A stretch of DNA of 64,000 nucleotides from Modestobacter versicolor (GCF_014195485.1 NZ_JACIBU010000001.1:992001-1056000); one strand, 5' to 3'; shown: positions 41,622 through 51,063, counted from the first letter of the stretch. Made by a program: numbers and translations. Notes: a model not told the origin generated them from the letters alone.

Positions 41622-42371
41622 ATGGCCGAGTTCGCCGACGCCGACCTGCGCGGCTCCCGCTTCTCCCGCGTCGACCTCTCGGGCAGCCGGTTCGCCGAGG
41701 TGGTGCTCACCGGCGCGGTGCTCCGCGGCGTCGAGCTCGTCGACGTCGAGATCGACGGGTACCTGCAGCACCTGGTCGTGAACGGGGTGGACGTCGTCCC
41801 GCTGGTCGAGGCGGAGCTCGACCGCCGGGACCCCGACCGGGCGCTGCTGCGCCCCACCGACCCGGCCGGCTTCCGCGCGGCCTGGGACGTCGTCGAGCGC
41901 CGGTGGGCGGCCACGGTCGAGCGGGCCCGCCGGCTCGACCCCGCGCAGCTGCACGAGTCGGTGGACGGCGAGTGGTCGTTCGTCGAGACCCTGCGGCACC
42001 TGGTGTACGCCACCGACGCCTGGGTGCGGCGAGCCGTGCAGGGCGACCCCGCGCCGTGGCACCCGTGGGGCCTGCCGGCGGACGGCCTGCCCGGCGACCC
42101 GGGCGCCTCCCGCGACCCGGCGGTCCGGCCGTCGCTGGACGAGGTGCTCGCCGTGCGGCGGGAGCGGATGGCCGGCGTCCGCGCGCTCGTCGACGGCCTG
42201 ACCGCGGAGTCGCTGGCCGCGGACACCGAGCCGGTGGCCGCCTCGGGGGGCTGGCCGCCGCCGGTCAGCCACCGGGTCGCCGACTGCCTGCGGGTGGTGC
42301 TGGACGAGGAGTGGGAGCACCGGCGGTTCGCCGAGCGCGACCTGACCGTGCTGGAGTCGCGTCCGCAGTGA
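41622..42371 (+). CDS. Pentapeptide-repeat/DinB-like fusion protein
   Basis: 249 residues. Residues 1-45 contain pentapeptide-type repeats (ADLRGSRFSRVDLSGSRF), and residues 80-245 resemble a DinB four-helix metal-binding domain with His in VETLRHLVYATDAWV and HRVADCLRVVLDEEWEHRRF. TACGGT is seven bases before ATG 41622, and CTGTCCGGA-N8-TACGGT resembles a PafBC promoter at five of nine fixed positions. The GTGA overlap with the following ABC exporter gene suggests an operon. DinB-type enzymes often use low-molecular-weight thiols. Confidence 0.82.
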   Translation: MAEFADADLRGSRFSRVDLSGSRFAEVVLTGAVLRGVELVDVEIDGYLQHLVVNGVDVVPLVEAELDRRDPDRALLRPTDPAGFRAAWDVVERRWAATVERARRLDPAQLHESVDGEWSFVETLRHLVYATDAWVRRAVQGDPAPWHPWGLPADGLPGDPGASRDPAVRPSLDEVLAVRRERMAGVRALVDGLTAESLAADTEPVAASGGWPPPVSHRVADCLRVVLDEEWEHRRFAERDLTVLESRPQ

Positions 42372-45300
42372 CCAGGAGCCCCTCCTCCCCTGGGTTCGAC
42401 CCGATGACCGCCGAACGAGGGCCTGGCGACGAGCGGCCGAGCTGGCTGCGCCGGCTCTGGGGCTACGCCCGCCGGCACCCGGGCGTCGTCGCCGCTGCCG
42501 CCGCCGCGGCGCTCGCCGGTGCGCTGCTGCCCGCCGGGGTGCCGTTGCTCGTCCGCCACGTGCTCGACACCCTGGTGGCCGACCCGGGCAGCGACGTCCG
42601 GCCCTGGCTGGGCGTGCTGCTGGCCGTGGCGGTGGCCCAGTACGGCGTCAGCTGGGCCGGGCGCTACAGCTCCGCCCGGCTGGGCTTCGGCATCCAGCAC
42701 GACGTGCGCACCGACCTGTTCGCGGCGCTCACCCGGCTGGACGGGCGCGGCCAGGACCGGCTGGACACCGGGCAGGTGGTGAGCCGGTCGGTCACCGACC
42801 TGGCCGTCCTCGGCGGGGTGCTGGTGTTCGCCCCGGCGGTCGCGTCGGGCCTCGTGCTGTTCGGCCTCTCGCTGGCCGTGATGCTGGTGCTCTCCCCGCT
42901 GCTCACCCTGGTCACGGTGAGCGTCGCGCCGGCGCTGTGGTGGCTGTCCCGGCGCACCGCGCGCGACCTCTTCCCGGCCAACTGGGACGCCTCCCAGCGG
43001 GCCGGTGAGCTGGTCGGGCACGTGGACGCCGCGGTGGCCGGCGTCCGGGTCGTCAAGGGCTTCGGCCAGGAGGAGCGGGAGCTCGACGGGCTGGACCGGC
43101 AGGCGCGGCGGCTGTACGCCAGCCGGTTGCGGGCCGTCCGGCTGCAGTCGCGCTACGGGCCGGCGCTGGCCGCCGTCCCGATGCTCGGGCAGGTCGGGGT
43201 CCTGCTGCTCGGCGGCCTGCTGGCCCTCGACGGGCAGATCACCCTGGGCACCCTGCTCGCCTTCGCCACCTACCTGTTCCAGCTGGTCGCCGCCACGCAG
43301 ATGCTCTCCGAGATGCTGGTGGTCGGCCCGCAGGCCAGGGCCGGGCTGGAGCGGATCGGCGAGCTGCTGGACGCCCCCGCCGGCGTGCAGGACGCCGAGG
43401 ACGCCGTCGACCTGCCCGGCGGACCGCTCGCGGTCGAGTTCGACGACGTCTCGTTCGGCCACGGCGGCCGGCCGGTGCTCGCCGGGTTCAGCCTGACCAT
43501 CGCGCCCGGCGAGACGGTCGCCGTCGTCGGCGCCTCCGGCTCGGGCAAGTCGACGCTCGTGCAGCTGCTCGGCCGCTGGTACTCCCCCGACGCCGGCGCG
43601 GTGCGGGTGGGCGGCATCGACGTCCGCCGGCTCCGGTCGGCCGGCCTGCGGGGCAGCACCGGCACCGTCTTCGAGGAGAGCGTGCTCTTCTCCGACACGG
43701 TGGCGGCGAACATCGCCCACGCCCACCCCGACGCCGACCGCACCGAGGTGACCGCGGCCGCCACGCTGGCCGAGGCCGACGGTTTCGTCACGGCCCTGCC
43801 CGACGGCTACGACACCGTCGTGGGCGAGCGCGGGCTCACCCTCTCCGGCGGGCAGCGGCAGCGGCTGGCCATCGCCCGGGCGGTGCTGGGCGGCCCGCGG
43901 CTGCTGGTGCTCGACGACGCCACCTCCGCGGTCGACCCGCGGGTCGAGGCGCGGATCGTCGGGCGGCTGCGCGACGCCCCCGCCCGGACGACGCTGCTCA
44001 TCGCGCACCGCCGCTTCACGCTGCAGCTGGCCGACCGGGTGGTCGTGCTGGCCGGCGGCCGGGTGGCCGCCGTGGGCACGCTCGCGGAGCTGGAGGCCAC
44101 CAGCCCGGAGTTCCGCCGGCTCTTCTCCCCCACCGACGACGACGCGCAGGTCAGCAGCCACGCCCGGACGGCGCTCGCCGCCACCACGGCGAGCGCGTTC
44201 CGCTCGCCGCTGATGGGCGGCCAGGCTCCACCGCAGGGCGTGGGCGTGTCCGGGAGCATCGCCGGGGCAGCGGTGGCCGACCCCGAGCTGCTCGCCCGGG
44301 TCGCTGCCCTTCCCCCGGCCACCGGCGACCCGGAGATCTCCCCCGACCTGGCCCGCTCCCCCGACCCGGGGTTCTCCCTGGCGCGGCTGGTCCGCCCGGT
44401 GCGCCGCTGGCTGCTCGTCGGGCTGCTGCTGGTCGGGCTGGACGCCGCTGCCCGGCTGGTGCTCCCCGCGCTGGTGCGCAGCGGCGTGGACTCCGGGGTG
44501 ACGGCCGGCTCGTCCGCCGTCCTGCTGGCCGTCAGCGCCGCCGGGCTGGCGCTGGTGCTCGCCGACTGGCTGGTCGCCGCCGCCTCGGAGCGGGTGAGCG
44601 GGCGCACCGGTGAGCGGCTGCTGTACCTGCTGCGGGTGAAGACCTTCGCCCACCTGCAGCGGCTGGGGCTCGACCACTACGAGCGCGAGCCCGCCGGCCG
44701 GACCATGACCCGGATGACCACCGACGTCGACGCGCTGTCGGCGTTCCTGCGCACCGGCCTCAGCACCCTGGTGGTCAGCGTGCTGACGGTGCTCGGCGTG
44801 CTGCTGGCCCTGGTGCTGCTGGACGCCTCGCTGGCGCTCGTCGTGCTCGCGGTGCTCCCGCTGCTGCTGGTGGCCACGGTCGTCTTCCGGCGCACCACCG
44901 TGCCGCTGTACGCCGAGGCCCGGGACCGGGTCAGCGGCCTCAACGCGACGCTGCAGGAGACCGTCGCCGGGCTGCGGGTCGTGCAGGCCGACGTCCGGGA
45001 GGAGCACGACCGCCGGCGCTTCACCCGGCAGTCCGCCGAGCACCTGGCCTCCCGGCTCCGCGCCCAGCGGCACATGGCCACCTACTTCCCGCTGGTCGTG
45101 CTGGTCAGCGACGTCGCCGCGGTCGTCGTCCTCGGGCTCGGCGCCTCCGGGCTCCGCGACGGCACGCTGACCGCCGGCGTCCTGATCGCCTTCTTCCTCT
45201 ACCTCGACGCCCTGCTCGGGCCGGTGCAGCAGCTGTCCCAGGTGTTCGACGGCTACCAGCAGGCGTCGATCGGGCTGACCCGGCTGCGGGAGCTGCTGCG

Positions 45301-46111
45301 CACGGCGACGAGCACCCCGCAGCCGGCGCACCCGGTGCCGGTCGGGCGGCTGCGCGGCGAGATCAGCCTGGAGGGCGTCGCCTTCGGCTACGGCGGTGCC
45401 CACGACGTCCTCGCCGGCCTGGACCTGCACGTCCCGGCCGGGCAGACCGTCGCGATCGTCGGGGAGACCGGCGCGGGCAAGTCGACCGTGGTGAAGCTGG
45501 TGGCCCGGTTCTACGACCCGGCCCGGGGCACCGTGCGGGTCGACGGGCACGACGTGCGGACCCTCGACCTGGGCGGGTACCGCCGCCGGCTGGGGCTGGT
45601 GCCCCAGGAGCCCTACCTGGGCGCGGGCACGGTCGCCGAGGCGATCGCCTACGGCCGCCCGGAGGCGACCCCGGCCGAGGTCGAGGCGGCAGCCCGCGCG
45701 GTGGGGGCGCACGACGCGCTCGCCGCGCTGCCCGCCGGCTACGCCACCCAGGTCGGCGAGCGCGGCCGCAACCTGTCCGCCGGGCAGCGCCAGCTCGTCG
45801 CGCTGGCCCGGGCCGAGCTGGTCGAGCCCGACGTGCTGCTCCTCGACGAGGCGACCGCTGCGCTGGACCTCGCCAGCGAGGCCGTCGTGGCACGGGCGAC
45901 CGCGCAGCTCACCCGCCGCCGGACGACGCTGGTCATCGCCCACCGGCTCAGCACCGCCGCCCGCGCCGACCGGGTGCTGGTGCTCGACGGCGGGCGGGTC
46001 GTCGAGGACGGCACCCACGCCGACCTGCTCGCCGCCGGCGGGAGCTACGCCGAGCTGTGGGCCTCCTACGCCGACCGGCCGATCGAGAACGCCCCGCGCC
46101 CGAGCGGCTGA
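42368..46111 (+). CDS. Fused two-half ABC exporter (heterodimer-type, Rv0194-like)
   Basis: 1,247 residues: two full transmembrane plus nucleotide-binding halves in one chain. NBD1 has Walker A GASGSGKST (388-396), signature LSGGQ (492-496) and Walker B LLVLDD with Asp517 where the catalytic Glu normally is. NBD2 has Walker A GETGAGKST (1032-1040), signature LSAGQ, and Walker B LLLDE with Glu1161. So one ATP site is catalytically degenerate, as in heterodimeric exporters of the TM287/288 type. Substrate is unknown, perhaps drugs or lipids. M. tuberculosis Rv0194 has the same fused layout. GTG 42368 overlaps the previous gene; ATG 42404 is an alternative. Confidence 0.92.
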   Translation: MTRSPSSPGFDPMTAERGPGDERPSWLRRLWGYARRHPGVVAAAAAAALAGALLPAGVPLLVRHVLDTLVADPGSDVRPWLGVLLAVAVAQYGVSWAGRYSSARLGFGIQHDVRTDLFAALTRLDGRGQDRLDTGQVVSRSVTDLAVLGGVLVFAPAVASGLVLFGLSLAVMLVLSPLLTLVTVSVAPALWWLSRRTARDLFPANWDASQRAGELVGHVDAAVAGVRVVKGFGQEERELDGLDRQARRLYASRLRAVRLQSRYGPALAAVPMLGQVGVLLLGGLLALDGQITLGTLLAFATYLFQLVAATQMLSEMLVVGPQARAGLERIGELLDAPAGVQDAEDAVDLPGGPLAVEFDDVSFGHGGRPVLAGFSLTIAPGETVAVVGASGSGKSTLVQLLGRWYSPDAGAVRVGGIDVRRLRSAGLRGSTGTVFEESVLFSDTVAANIAHAHPDADRTEVTAAATLAEADGFVTALPDGYDTVVGERGLTLSGGQRQRLAIARAVLGGPRLLVLDDATSAVDPRVEARIVGRLRDAPARTTLLIAHRRFTLQLADRVVVLAGGRVAAVGTLAELEATSPEFRRLFSPTDDDAQVSSHARTALAATTASAFRSPLMGGQAPPQGVGVSGSIAGAAVADPELLARVAALPPATGDPEISPDLARSPDPGFSLARLVRPVRRWLLVGLLLVGLDAAARLVLPALVRSGVDSGVTAGSSAVLLAVSAAGLALVLADWLVAAASERVSGRTGERLLYLLRVKTFAHLQRLGLDHYEREPAGRTMTRMTTDVDALSAFLRTGLSTLVVSVLTVLGVLLALVLLDASLALVVLAVLPLLLVATVVFRRTTVPLYAEARDRVSGLNATLQETVAGLRVVQADVREEHDRRRFTRQSAEHLASRLRAQRHMATYFPLVVLVSDVAAVVVLGLGASGLRDGTLTAGVLIAFFLYLDALLGPVQQLSQVFDGYQQASIGLTRLRELLRTATSTPQPAHPVPVGRLRGEISLEGVAFGYGGAHDVLAGLDLHVPAGQTVAIVGETGAGKSTVVKLVARFYDPARGTVRVDGHDVRTLDLGGYRRRLGLVPQEPYLGAGTVAEAIAYGRPEATPAEVEAAARAVGAHDALAALPAGYATQVGERGRNLSAGQRQLVALARAELVEPDVLLLDEATAALDLASEAVVARATAQLTRRRTTLVIAHRLSTAARADRVLVLDGGRVVEDGTHADLLAAGGSYAELWASYADRPIENAPRPSG

Positions 46112-46113
46112 CC

Positions 46114-46140
46114 GATGAGTCCGCCGTCCGGCGCCGGTCT
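46114..46140 (+). promoter_or_regulatory. Bipartite promoter-like motif GATGAGTC-N15-GTCT
   Basis: GATGAGTC (46,114-46,121), 15 bases, GTCT (46,137-46,140), then 34 bases to GTG 46174. It has the same spacing as the motif before the reductase at 13,651. Likely an alternative-sigma promoter. Confidence 0.5.
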
Positions 46141-46173
46141 CCACCAGCAGTGCCCACCGACCGGAGGTCCCCC

Positions 46174-46533
46174 GTGCCCAGCACCGTCCAGCCCGTGATC
46201 GTCAGCCGCGACCTCGAGCGGCTGGCCGGCTTCTACCGGTCCCTGCTCGGTGCCGTGGAGACCGAGCGCGTCCCCGCCGAGGGGCCCACCTTCTTCGTCG
46301 GCCTGCGGATCGGCGACTCCGACCTCGGCGTGGTCTCCGACGGCGACGTCCCGGACGGCCCGCAGCGGATGCTGCTCAGCGTCGAGGTCCCCGACGTCGA
46401 CGCGCTCCTCCCCCGGGTCACCGAGCTCGGCGGGCGCGTCTCCGGGCCGGCGAACGACATGCCGTGGGGCCAGCGGGTCGCCCACGTGCAGGACCCCGAC
46501 GGCAACACCGTCAACCTCACCCAGCAGCTCTGA
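46174..46533 (+). CDS. VOC-family protein
   Basis: 119 residues. FYRSLLGAVETERVP, MLLSVEVPDVDALLPRVTELGG and VAHVQDPDGNTVNLTQ show the paired modules of the vicinal oxygen chelate superfamily. CGGAGG lies six bases before GTG 46174. A bipartite motif like that upstream of the RibD-C reductase precedes it, which suggests a shared stress control. Substrate unknown; such proteins cover glyoxalases, dioxygenases and antibiotic-binding proteins. Confidence 0.87.
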   Translation: MPSTVQPVIVSRDLERLAGFYRSLLGAVETERVPAEGPTFFVGLRIGDSDLGVVSDGDVPDGPQRMLLSVEVPDVDALLPRVTELGGRVSGPANDMPWGQRVAHVQDPDGNTVNLTQQL

Positions 46534-46575
46534 CCCGCCGCCCGGGAGGCCGGGCGGCGGGTCGGAGCCGGGGGC

Positions 46576-47361
46576 TCAGGCGATCTCGGACCGCTGGATC
46601 CGGACCCACCCGATGGCCATCGGCAGCACGATCCACACCACGGCGGAGGTGGCCAGCTGCACCCAGCCCTGGCCGTCGAGCTCACCCTCGAACATCGGCT
46701 GGGAGGTGGTGCCCAGGTCCAGCCAGTCGCGCACCCAGTCCAGCGCGCTGACCAGGTTCACCACGATGGTGAACACGGTCGGGAGCACGAAGTACAGGAC
46801 GATCGCCAGCGGCGAGCTGAGCAGCAGCATGCCGAACGCGACCCCGGAGAGCACGAACAGCACCTGCACGAGCAGCACCTGCCCGGCCTGGGCGCCGGAC
46901 AGCGACCAGTCCATCGCCTGGTCGGTGACGACCGGGGTCAGCACCGTGGCCAGCACCGTGGCCGCCACCGTGGCGAGCACCCCGAGCACGCCGAGCACCG
47001 AGGCCGCCAGCACCTTGGCGGTGAGCACCCGGGACCGCCGGGGCACCAGGGTGAACGTGGTCATCGCGGTGCGCTGCGACCACTCGCTGGTGACCAGCAG
47101 GATGCCGAGCACCGGCAGCAGGATGGCGACCGGGAGCTGGGTGAAGGAGAAGTAGTCGGGGAACGTCTTGGGCGCGTCCTCGACGAACAGCGAGATCGCG
47201 ACGACGGCCAGCGCCGCCAGCCCGATGGTGACCAGCAGCCACTTCCCGGCCCGGGTGTCGTAGGACTTGCGCAGCTCCACCCGGACCAGCGTGGGCAGGC
47301 TCGGCGGGGTCGGCTCCGGCAGCGTGCGGGGCCGGCCGGCGTCCAGGGTCGCGGCGCTCAT
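46576..47361 (-). CDS. ABC-2 type transporter permease
   Basis: 261 residues with about six membrane helices in the ABC-2 pattern: a cytoplasmic start (LVRVELRKSYDTRAGKWLL), then VLGILLVTSEWSQRTAMTTF, the family-typical substrate-side loop. Works with the ATPase encoded immediately upstream (ATGA overlap at 47,358-47,361). The gene pair is divergent from a histidine kinase/response regulator pair, which suggests regulation of an exporter by an envelope signal. Confidence 0.88.
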   Translation of the reverse strand: MSAATLDAGRPRTLPEPTPPSLPTLVRVELRKSYDTRAGKWLLVTIGLAALAVVAISLFVEDAPKTFPDYFSFTQLPVAILLPVLGILLVTSEWSQRTAMTTFTLVPRRSRVLTAKVLAASVLGVLGVLATVAATVLATVLTPVVTDQAMDWSLSGAQAGQVLLVQVLFVLSGVAFGMLLLSSPLAIVLYFVLPTVFTIVVNLVSALDWVRDWLDLGTTSQPMFEGELDGQGWVQLATSAVVWIVLPMAIGWVRIQRSEIA

Positions 47362-48269
47362 GCCAGCACCTCCTCGACCTGCTGGCCGGCGCCGGCGTGA
47401 CCGGTGAGCGACCGGAAGAGCCCTTCCAGGCCCTCTCCCCCGGCGGGGCGCAGCTCGGTCAGCACGACGCCGGCCGCGGCCACCGCCTGGCCGACCGCGA
47501 GCGCGTCGGCGTCGGCGAGGAGCGCGTCCTCCGGCCCCGGGCTCACCGCGATCCCGGCCGCCTGCAGCGCCCTGTCCAGCAGTGCCCGGTCGGGGCCGCG
47601 CACCAGGGTGCCCTTGCCGGCGAGCAGCTCGTCCTTGCTCCCCTGCGCCACGATCCGGCCGCCGGAGATGACCACCAGCTGGTCGGCCACCGCCTCGATC
47701 TCGTGCAGCAGGTGCGAGGAGAGCAGCACCGTGCCACCGCGGTCGGCGAACCCGCGCAGCAGGCCGCGCATCCAGAAGATGCCCTCGGGGTCCAGCCCGT
47801 TGGCCGGCTCGTCGAGCACCAGCACCTGCGGGTCGCCCAGCAGGGCGGTGGCCAGGCCGAGCCGCTGGCGCATGCCCAGCGAGTAGTTGCCCAGCCGCTT
47901 GCCGGCCGGCCGTCCCGCCAGGCCGACCCGGCCCAGCACCTCGTCCACCCGCTCCGGGCCGACGCCGAGCACCATCGCGGACAGGCTGAGCACCTCCCGG
48001 CCGGTGCGGCCGGCGTGCTGGGCGCCCGCGTCGAGCAGCACGCCCACCTGGCGGCCGGCGTTGGGGAGGTCGGCGTACCGGCGGCCGGCGATGGTGGCCG
48101 TGCCGCTGGTGGGGGTGGCGAGGCCGACCAGGGACCGCAGCGTCGTGGACTTGCCCGCGCCGTTGGGGCCGAGGAAGCCGGTGACCGTGCCCGGCTGGCA
48201 GCTGAAGGAGACGTCGGAGACGGCGACCTGCGCGCCGTACCGTTTGGTCAGGTGATCGATCGTGATCAT
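47358..48269 (-). CDS. ABC transporter ATP-binding protein
   Basis: 303 residues. Walker A GPNGAGKST, signature in NYSLGMRQRLGLA, Walker B VLVLDEPANGLDP and the switch His in LLSSHLLHE. A C-terminal extension (about 215-303) is rich in Ala and Glu and resembles the regulatory part of daunorubicin-type ATPases. It supplies energy to the ABC-2 permease encoded next. ATG 48269 lies 149 bases from the divergent kinase start. Confidence 0.9.
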   Translation of the reverse strand: MITIDHLTKRYGAQVAVSDVSFSCQPGTVTGFLGPNGAGKSTTLRSLVGLATPTSGTATIAGRRYADLPNAGRQVGVLLDAGAQHAGRTGREVLSLSAMVLGVGPERVDEVLGRVGLAGRPAGKRLGNYSLGMRQRLGLATALLGDPQVLVLDEPANGLDPEGIFWMRGLLRGFADRGGTVLLSSHLLHEIEAVADQLVVISGGRIVAQGSKDELLAGKGTLVRGPDRALLDRALQAAGIAVSPGPEDALLADADALAVGQAVAAAGVVLTELRPAGGEGLEGLFRSLTGHAGAGQQVEEVLA

Positions 48270-48418
48270 GGTGCAGAGCCTGGCCGGGCCGGGTGGCTGC
48301 GCGCATCGGCCGGGAGTAGGACATCCGCGGGGCCGGCAGGCCGGAAGACGCTCCCCACCCGGGTGGAGGTAGACCTTCGTCGGTTCCGGTGGACCGGCCG
48401 GGCTCGTAGCCTCCGACT

Positions 48419-49729
48419 GTGAGCGTGACCGCCGGAGCCCCGGCCGCACCGGACCCCGGCCTCGAGCACCCCTCCCTGGTCCCGGCCCAGCTGCTCGCCG
48501 CCGCCGACGCGGCCCCCGAGCGCGGTCCGGACGGCGTCGGCAGCACCGGCGGCCGGCGCCGCGTCCAGCGCTCGGTCCGCGACTGGGTCGTCGACGTGAC
48601 CTGCTTCCTGCTCGCCCTGCTGTCCGGCGCGGTCTTCGTCGGCGCAGCGCTGTCGGAGACGCCCCCTCCCCCGGACGGGCTCGTCCTCGCCGACGTCGTC
48701 GCCGGGGTCGCCGGGTGCCTGCTGCTGTGGTGGCGGCGGCGCTGGCCGGTCGCGGTCGCGGTGCTGCTCGCGCTGCTCGGCACCTTCTCCGACATGGCCA
48801 GCGGCGCCGTGGTCATCGCGCTGTTCACCGTCGCGGTGCACCGGCGGCTGCCGGTCGTGCTCGGGGTGGTGGCGGTCGGCCTGGCCAGCTTCGTCGTCTA
48901 CACGGTCGTGCGGCCGACCGACGAGGTGCCGTACCCGATCGTGCTCGGGTTCGGGGTGCTGCTGTCGGCCGCGGTGGTGGCCTGGGGCATGTTCGTCCGG
49001 GCCCGCCGCCAGCTCGTGCTGAGCCTGCGCGAGCGTGCCCTGCGCGCCGAGCGCGAGCAGGTGCTGCAGGTCGACCGGGCCCGGCAGATGGAGCGCACCC
49101 GGATCGCCCGGGAGATGCACGACGTGCTGGCCCACCGGCTGTCGCTGCTGAGCATGCACGCCGGGGCGCTGGAGTTCCGGCCCGACGCCTCCCCCACCGA
49201 GATCGCCCAGGCCGCGGGCGTGGTGCGGGCCAGCGCGCGGCAGGCGCTGGAGGACCTGCGCGAGGTGATCGGCGTGCTGCGCGAGGGGCCGGACGGGAGC
49301 TCCAGCACCCGCCCCCAGCCCACCCTCGGCGACCTCCCGGCGCTGGTCGAGGAGTGCCGGCGGGCCGGCGTGCGGGTCCGGGCCGAGTACCGGGTGCCCG
49401 ACCTGGGCTCCGCTCCCCCGGCCACCGGCCGCAACGCCTACCGCGTCGTCCAGGAGGCGCTGACCAACGTCCGCAAGCACGCCCCCGGCACGGTGGCCTC
49501 CGTCCGGGTCGAGGGCGGCCCGGGCACAGGGCTGACGATCGAGGTGCGCAACCCGCCCCCGGCCGGCGGTGAGCACCTGGTCCCGCTGCCCAGCGCGGGC
49601 ACCGGCCTGGTCGGCCTGCTGGAGCGGATCAGCCTCGGCGGCGGCCACCTCGAGCACGGCTGGACGGCGGACGGCGAGTTCCGGCTGCTGGCGACGCTGC
49701 CCTGGCCGGCCGACTGGGCGTCCGCGTGA
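48419..49729 (+). CDS. Two-component histidine kinase (HisKA_3/NarL-type partner)
   Basis: 436 residues. Four to five membrane helices (about 55-195), a dimerisation helix, HisKA_3 motif RIAREMHDVLAHRLS with the phospho-accepting His, and HATPase region NAYRVVQEALTNVRKHA plus GTGLVGLLERISLGGG. No large extracytoplasmic sensor domain is seen, so it may sense membrane stress within the membrane. TAGCCT is six bases before GTG 48419. GTGA overlap joins it to the response regulator. Confidence 0.92.
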   Translation: MSVTAGAPAAPDPGLEHPSLVPAQLLAAADAAPERGPDGVGSTGGRRRVQRSVRDWVVDVTCFLLALLSGAVFVGAALSETPPPPDGLVLADVVAGVAGCLLLWWRRRWPVAVAVLLALLGTFSDMASGAVVIALFTVAVHRRLPVVLGVVAVGLASFVVYTVVRPTDEVPYPIVLGFGVLLSAAVVAWGMFVRARRQLVLSLRERALRAEREQVLQVDRARQMERTRIAREMHDVLAHRLSLLSMHAGALEFRPDASPTEIAQAAGVVRASARQALEDLREVIGVLREGPDGSSSTRPQPTLGDLPALVEECRRAGVRVRAEYRVPDLGSAPPATGRNAYRVVQEALTNVRKHAPGTVASVRVEGGPGTGLTIEVRNPPPAGGEHLVPLPSAGTGLVGLLERISLGGGHLEHGWTADGEFRLLATLPWPADWASA

Positions 49730-50397
49730 GGGAGCCGGTCCGGGTCCTCGTCGTCGACGACGACCCGCTGGTGCGCGCCGCGCTGGCGATGGTGCTGGGC
49801 GGGGCCGAGGACCTGGAGCTCGCCGGCGAGGCGACCGACGGCGACGAGGTGGCCGCGGCCGTCGAGGGCTGCTCCCCCGACGTCGTCCTGATGGACATCC
49901 GGATGCCGCGCACCGACGGGCTGACCGCGACCGAGCAGCTGCTGGCCCGCCGCGACGCCCCCGAGGTGATCGTGCTGACCACCTTCGACGCCGACGACCA
50001 GGTGCTGCGCGCGCTGCGGGCCGGGGCGAGCGGCTTCCTGGTCAAGGACACCCCGCCGGCGGCGATCGTCGAGGCGGTCCGCCGGGTGGCGGCCGGCGAG
50101 CCGATGCTCTCCCCCACCGTCACCCGCCAGCTCATCGCGCACGTGGCGGCCGCGGCCCCGGCCGCGCCCGGCGACGCCCGCGCCGACCGGGCCCGGGCGC
50201 GGCTGGACCAGCTCAGCGACCGGGAGCGCGAGGTGGCCCTGGCGGTCGGCCGGGGGCTGTCCAACGCGCAGATCGGCGCCGAGCTGTACCTGAGCGTGGC
50301 GACGGTGAAGGCGCACGTGTCCCGGCTGCTGGTGAAGCTGGACGTCGCCAACCGGGTGCAGATCGCGCTGCTGATGCACGACGCCGACCTGGTCTGA
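49726..50397 (+). CDS. Two-component response regulator, NarL/LuxR type
   Basis: 223 residues. Receiver domain with VVDDDPLVRAAL and the phospho-accepting Asp in VVLMDIRMPRTDG, Lys in FLVKDTPP; C-terminal LuxR helix-turn-helix (LSDREREVALAVGRGLSNAQI, VATVKAHVSRLLVKL). Partner of the upstream kinase. The divergent ABC transporter is the most probable target, from position only. Confidence 0.93.
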   Translation: MREPVRVLVVDDDPLVRAALAMVLGGAEDLELAGEATDGDEVAAAVEGCSPDVVLMDIRMPRTDGLTATEQLLARRDAPEVIVLTTFDADDQVLRALRAGASGFLVKDTPPAAIVEAVRRVAAGEPMLSPTVTRQLIAHVAAAAPAAPGDARADRARARLDQLSDREREVALAVGRGLSNAQIGAELYLSVATVKAHVSRLLVKLDVANRVQIALLMHDADLV

Positions 50398-50448
50398 TGG
50401 AGGACCCTCACGCCCCCTGCAGGAGGGCCGAGAGGGACGGGTTCCTCC

Positions 50449-51063
50449 TCAGCGGTCGCGCCAGGGCCTCCCCTGGAGCCACCACTGCAGCCGCCGGGTG
50501 ACCCACGGCAGCAGCAGGTAGGTCATCACCGGGGTGAGGGTCAGCGTCATCGCGGCCACCCGCCAGACGACGTGCACGTCGGCCAGCAGCGCGCCCAGCG
50601 TGACCGTGGCCAGCAGGTTGAGCGGGAAGAAGACCAGCCAGATGGTGACCGCCTGCTTCCAGCGCGGCGGTGCGGCCGGCAGCGGCGCGGTCGGGATCTC
50701 GGCGGAGGCGTCGACGGGTGCGTCGAACCACCCCTCGATGCCGGTGCGGCGCTCGGTCCGGGTCATCTCGGCCAGGCCCTGCGCCGAGCCGAGCCACCAG
50801 CGGCGCTCCGAGCTGGCCTCCCAGGCGGCGAGCGTGGCCGGCGAGGCGAAGCGGCACAGCATGTGCCACTCGTCCGCGCCGTGCCGCGGGCGGACCCAGC
50901 CGCCGCCGAGGAAGCCCGGGAAGCTCTCGGCCAGGGTGAGGCCGGAGCGGATCCAGGCGGTCATCTCCACCGCGTGGGCCGGGTCGGCCCGCCTGGTGAA
51001 CGAGACGGTCACCGGCAGCTCCGGGGTCTCCGCAGCCGTCGGCACCGGGGTGGTGCTCTCCAT
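50449..51063 (-). CDS. Antibiotic biosynthesis monooxygenase-like protein with C-terminal membrane helices
   Basis: 204 residues from ATG 51063 (ATG 51075 would add four). The N-terminal 100 residues resemble an ABM/dimeric alpha-beta barrel domain (MTAWIRSGLTLAESFPGFLGGGWVRP), and the C-terminal part has two membrane segments (VTIWLVFFPLNLLATVTLGALL, VWRVAAMTLTLTPVMTYLLLPW, residues 143-190). The architecture is common in actinobacteria with unknown function, perhaps heme or redox handling near the membrane. Monocistronic; divergent from the M50 peptidase gene. Confidence 0.75.
   Translation of the reverse strand: MESTTPVPTAAETPELPVTVSFTRRADPAHAVEMTAWIRSGLTLAESFPGFLGGGWVRPRHGADEWHMLCRFASPATLAAWEASSERRWWLGSAQGLAEMTRTERRTGIEGWFDAPVDASAEIPTAPLPAAPPRWKQAVTIWLVFFPLNLLATVTLGALLADVHVVWRVAAMTLTLTPVMTYLLLPWVTRRLQWWLQGRPWRDR

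Noticed and set aside
41273-46144. Very long reverse-strand open frame of about 1,600 codons
   Set aside because: It mirrors the fused ABC exporter; its Gly/His/Arg/Gln-rich composition is the usual artefact of high third-position G+C.
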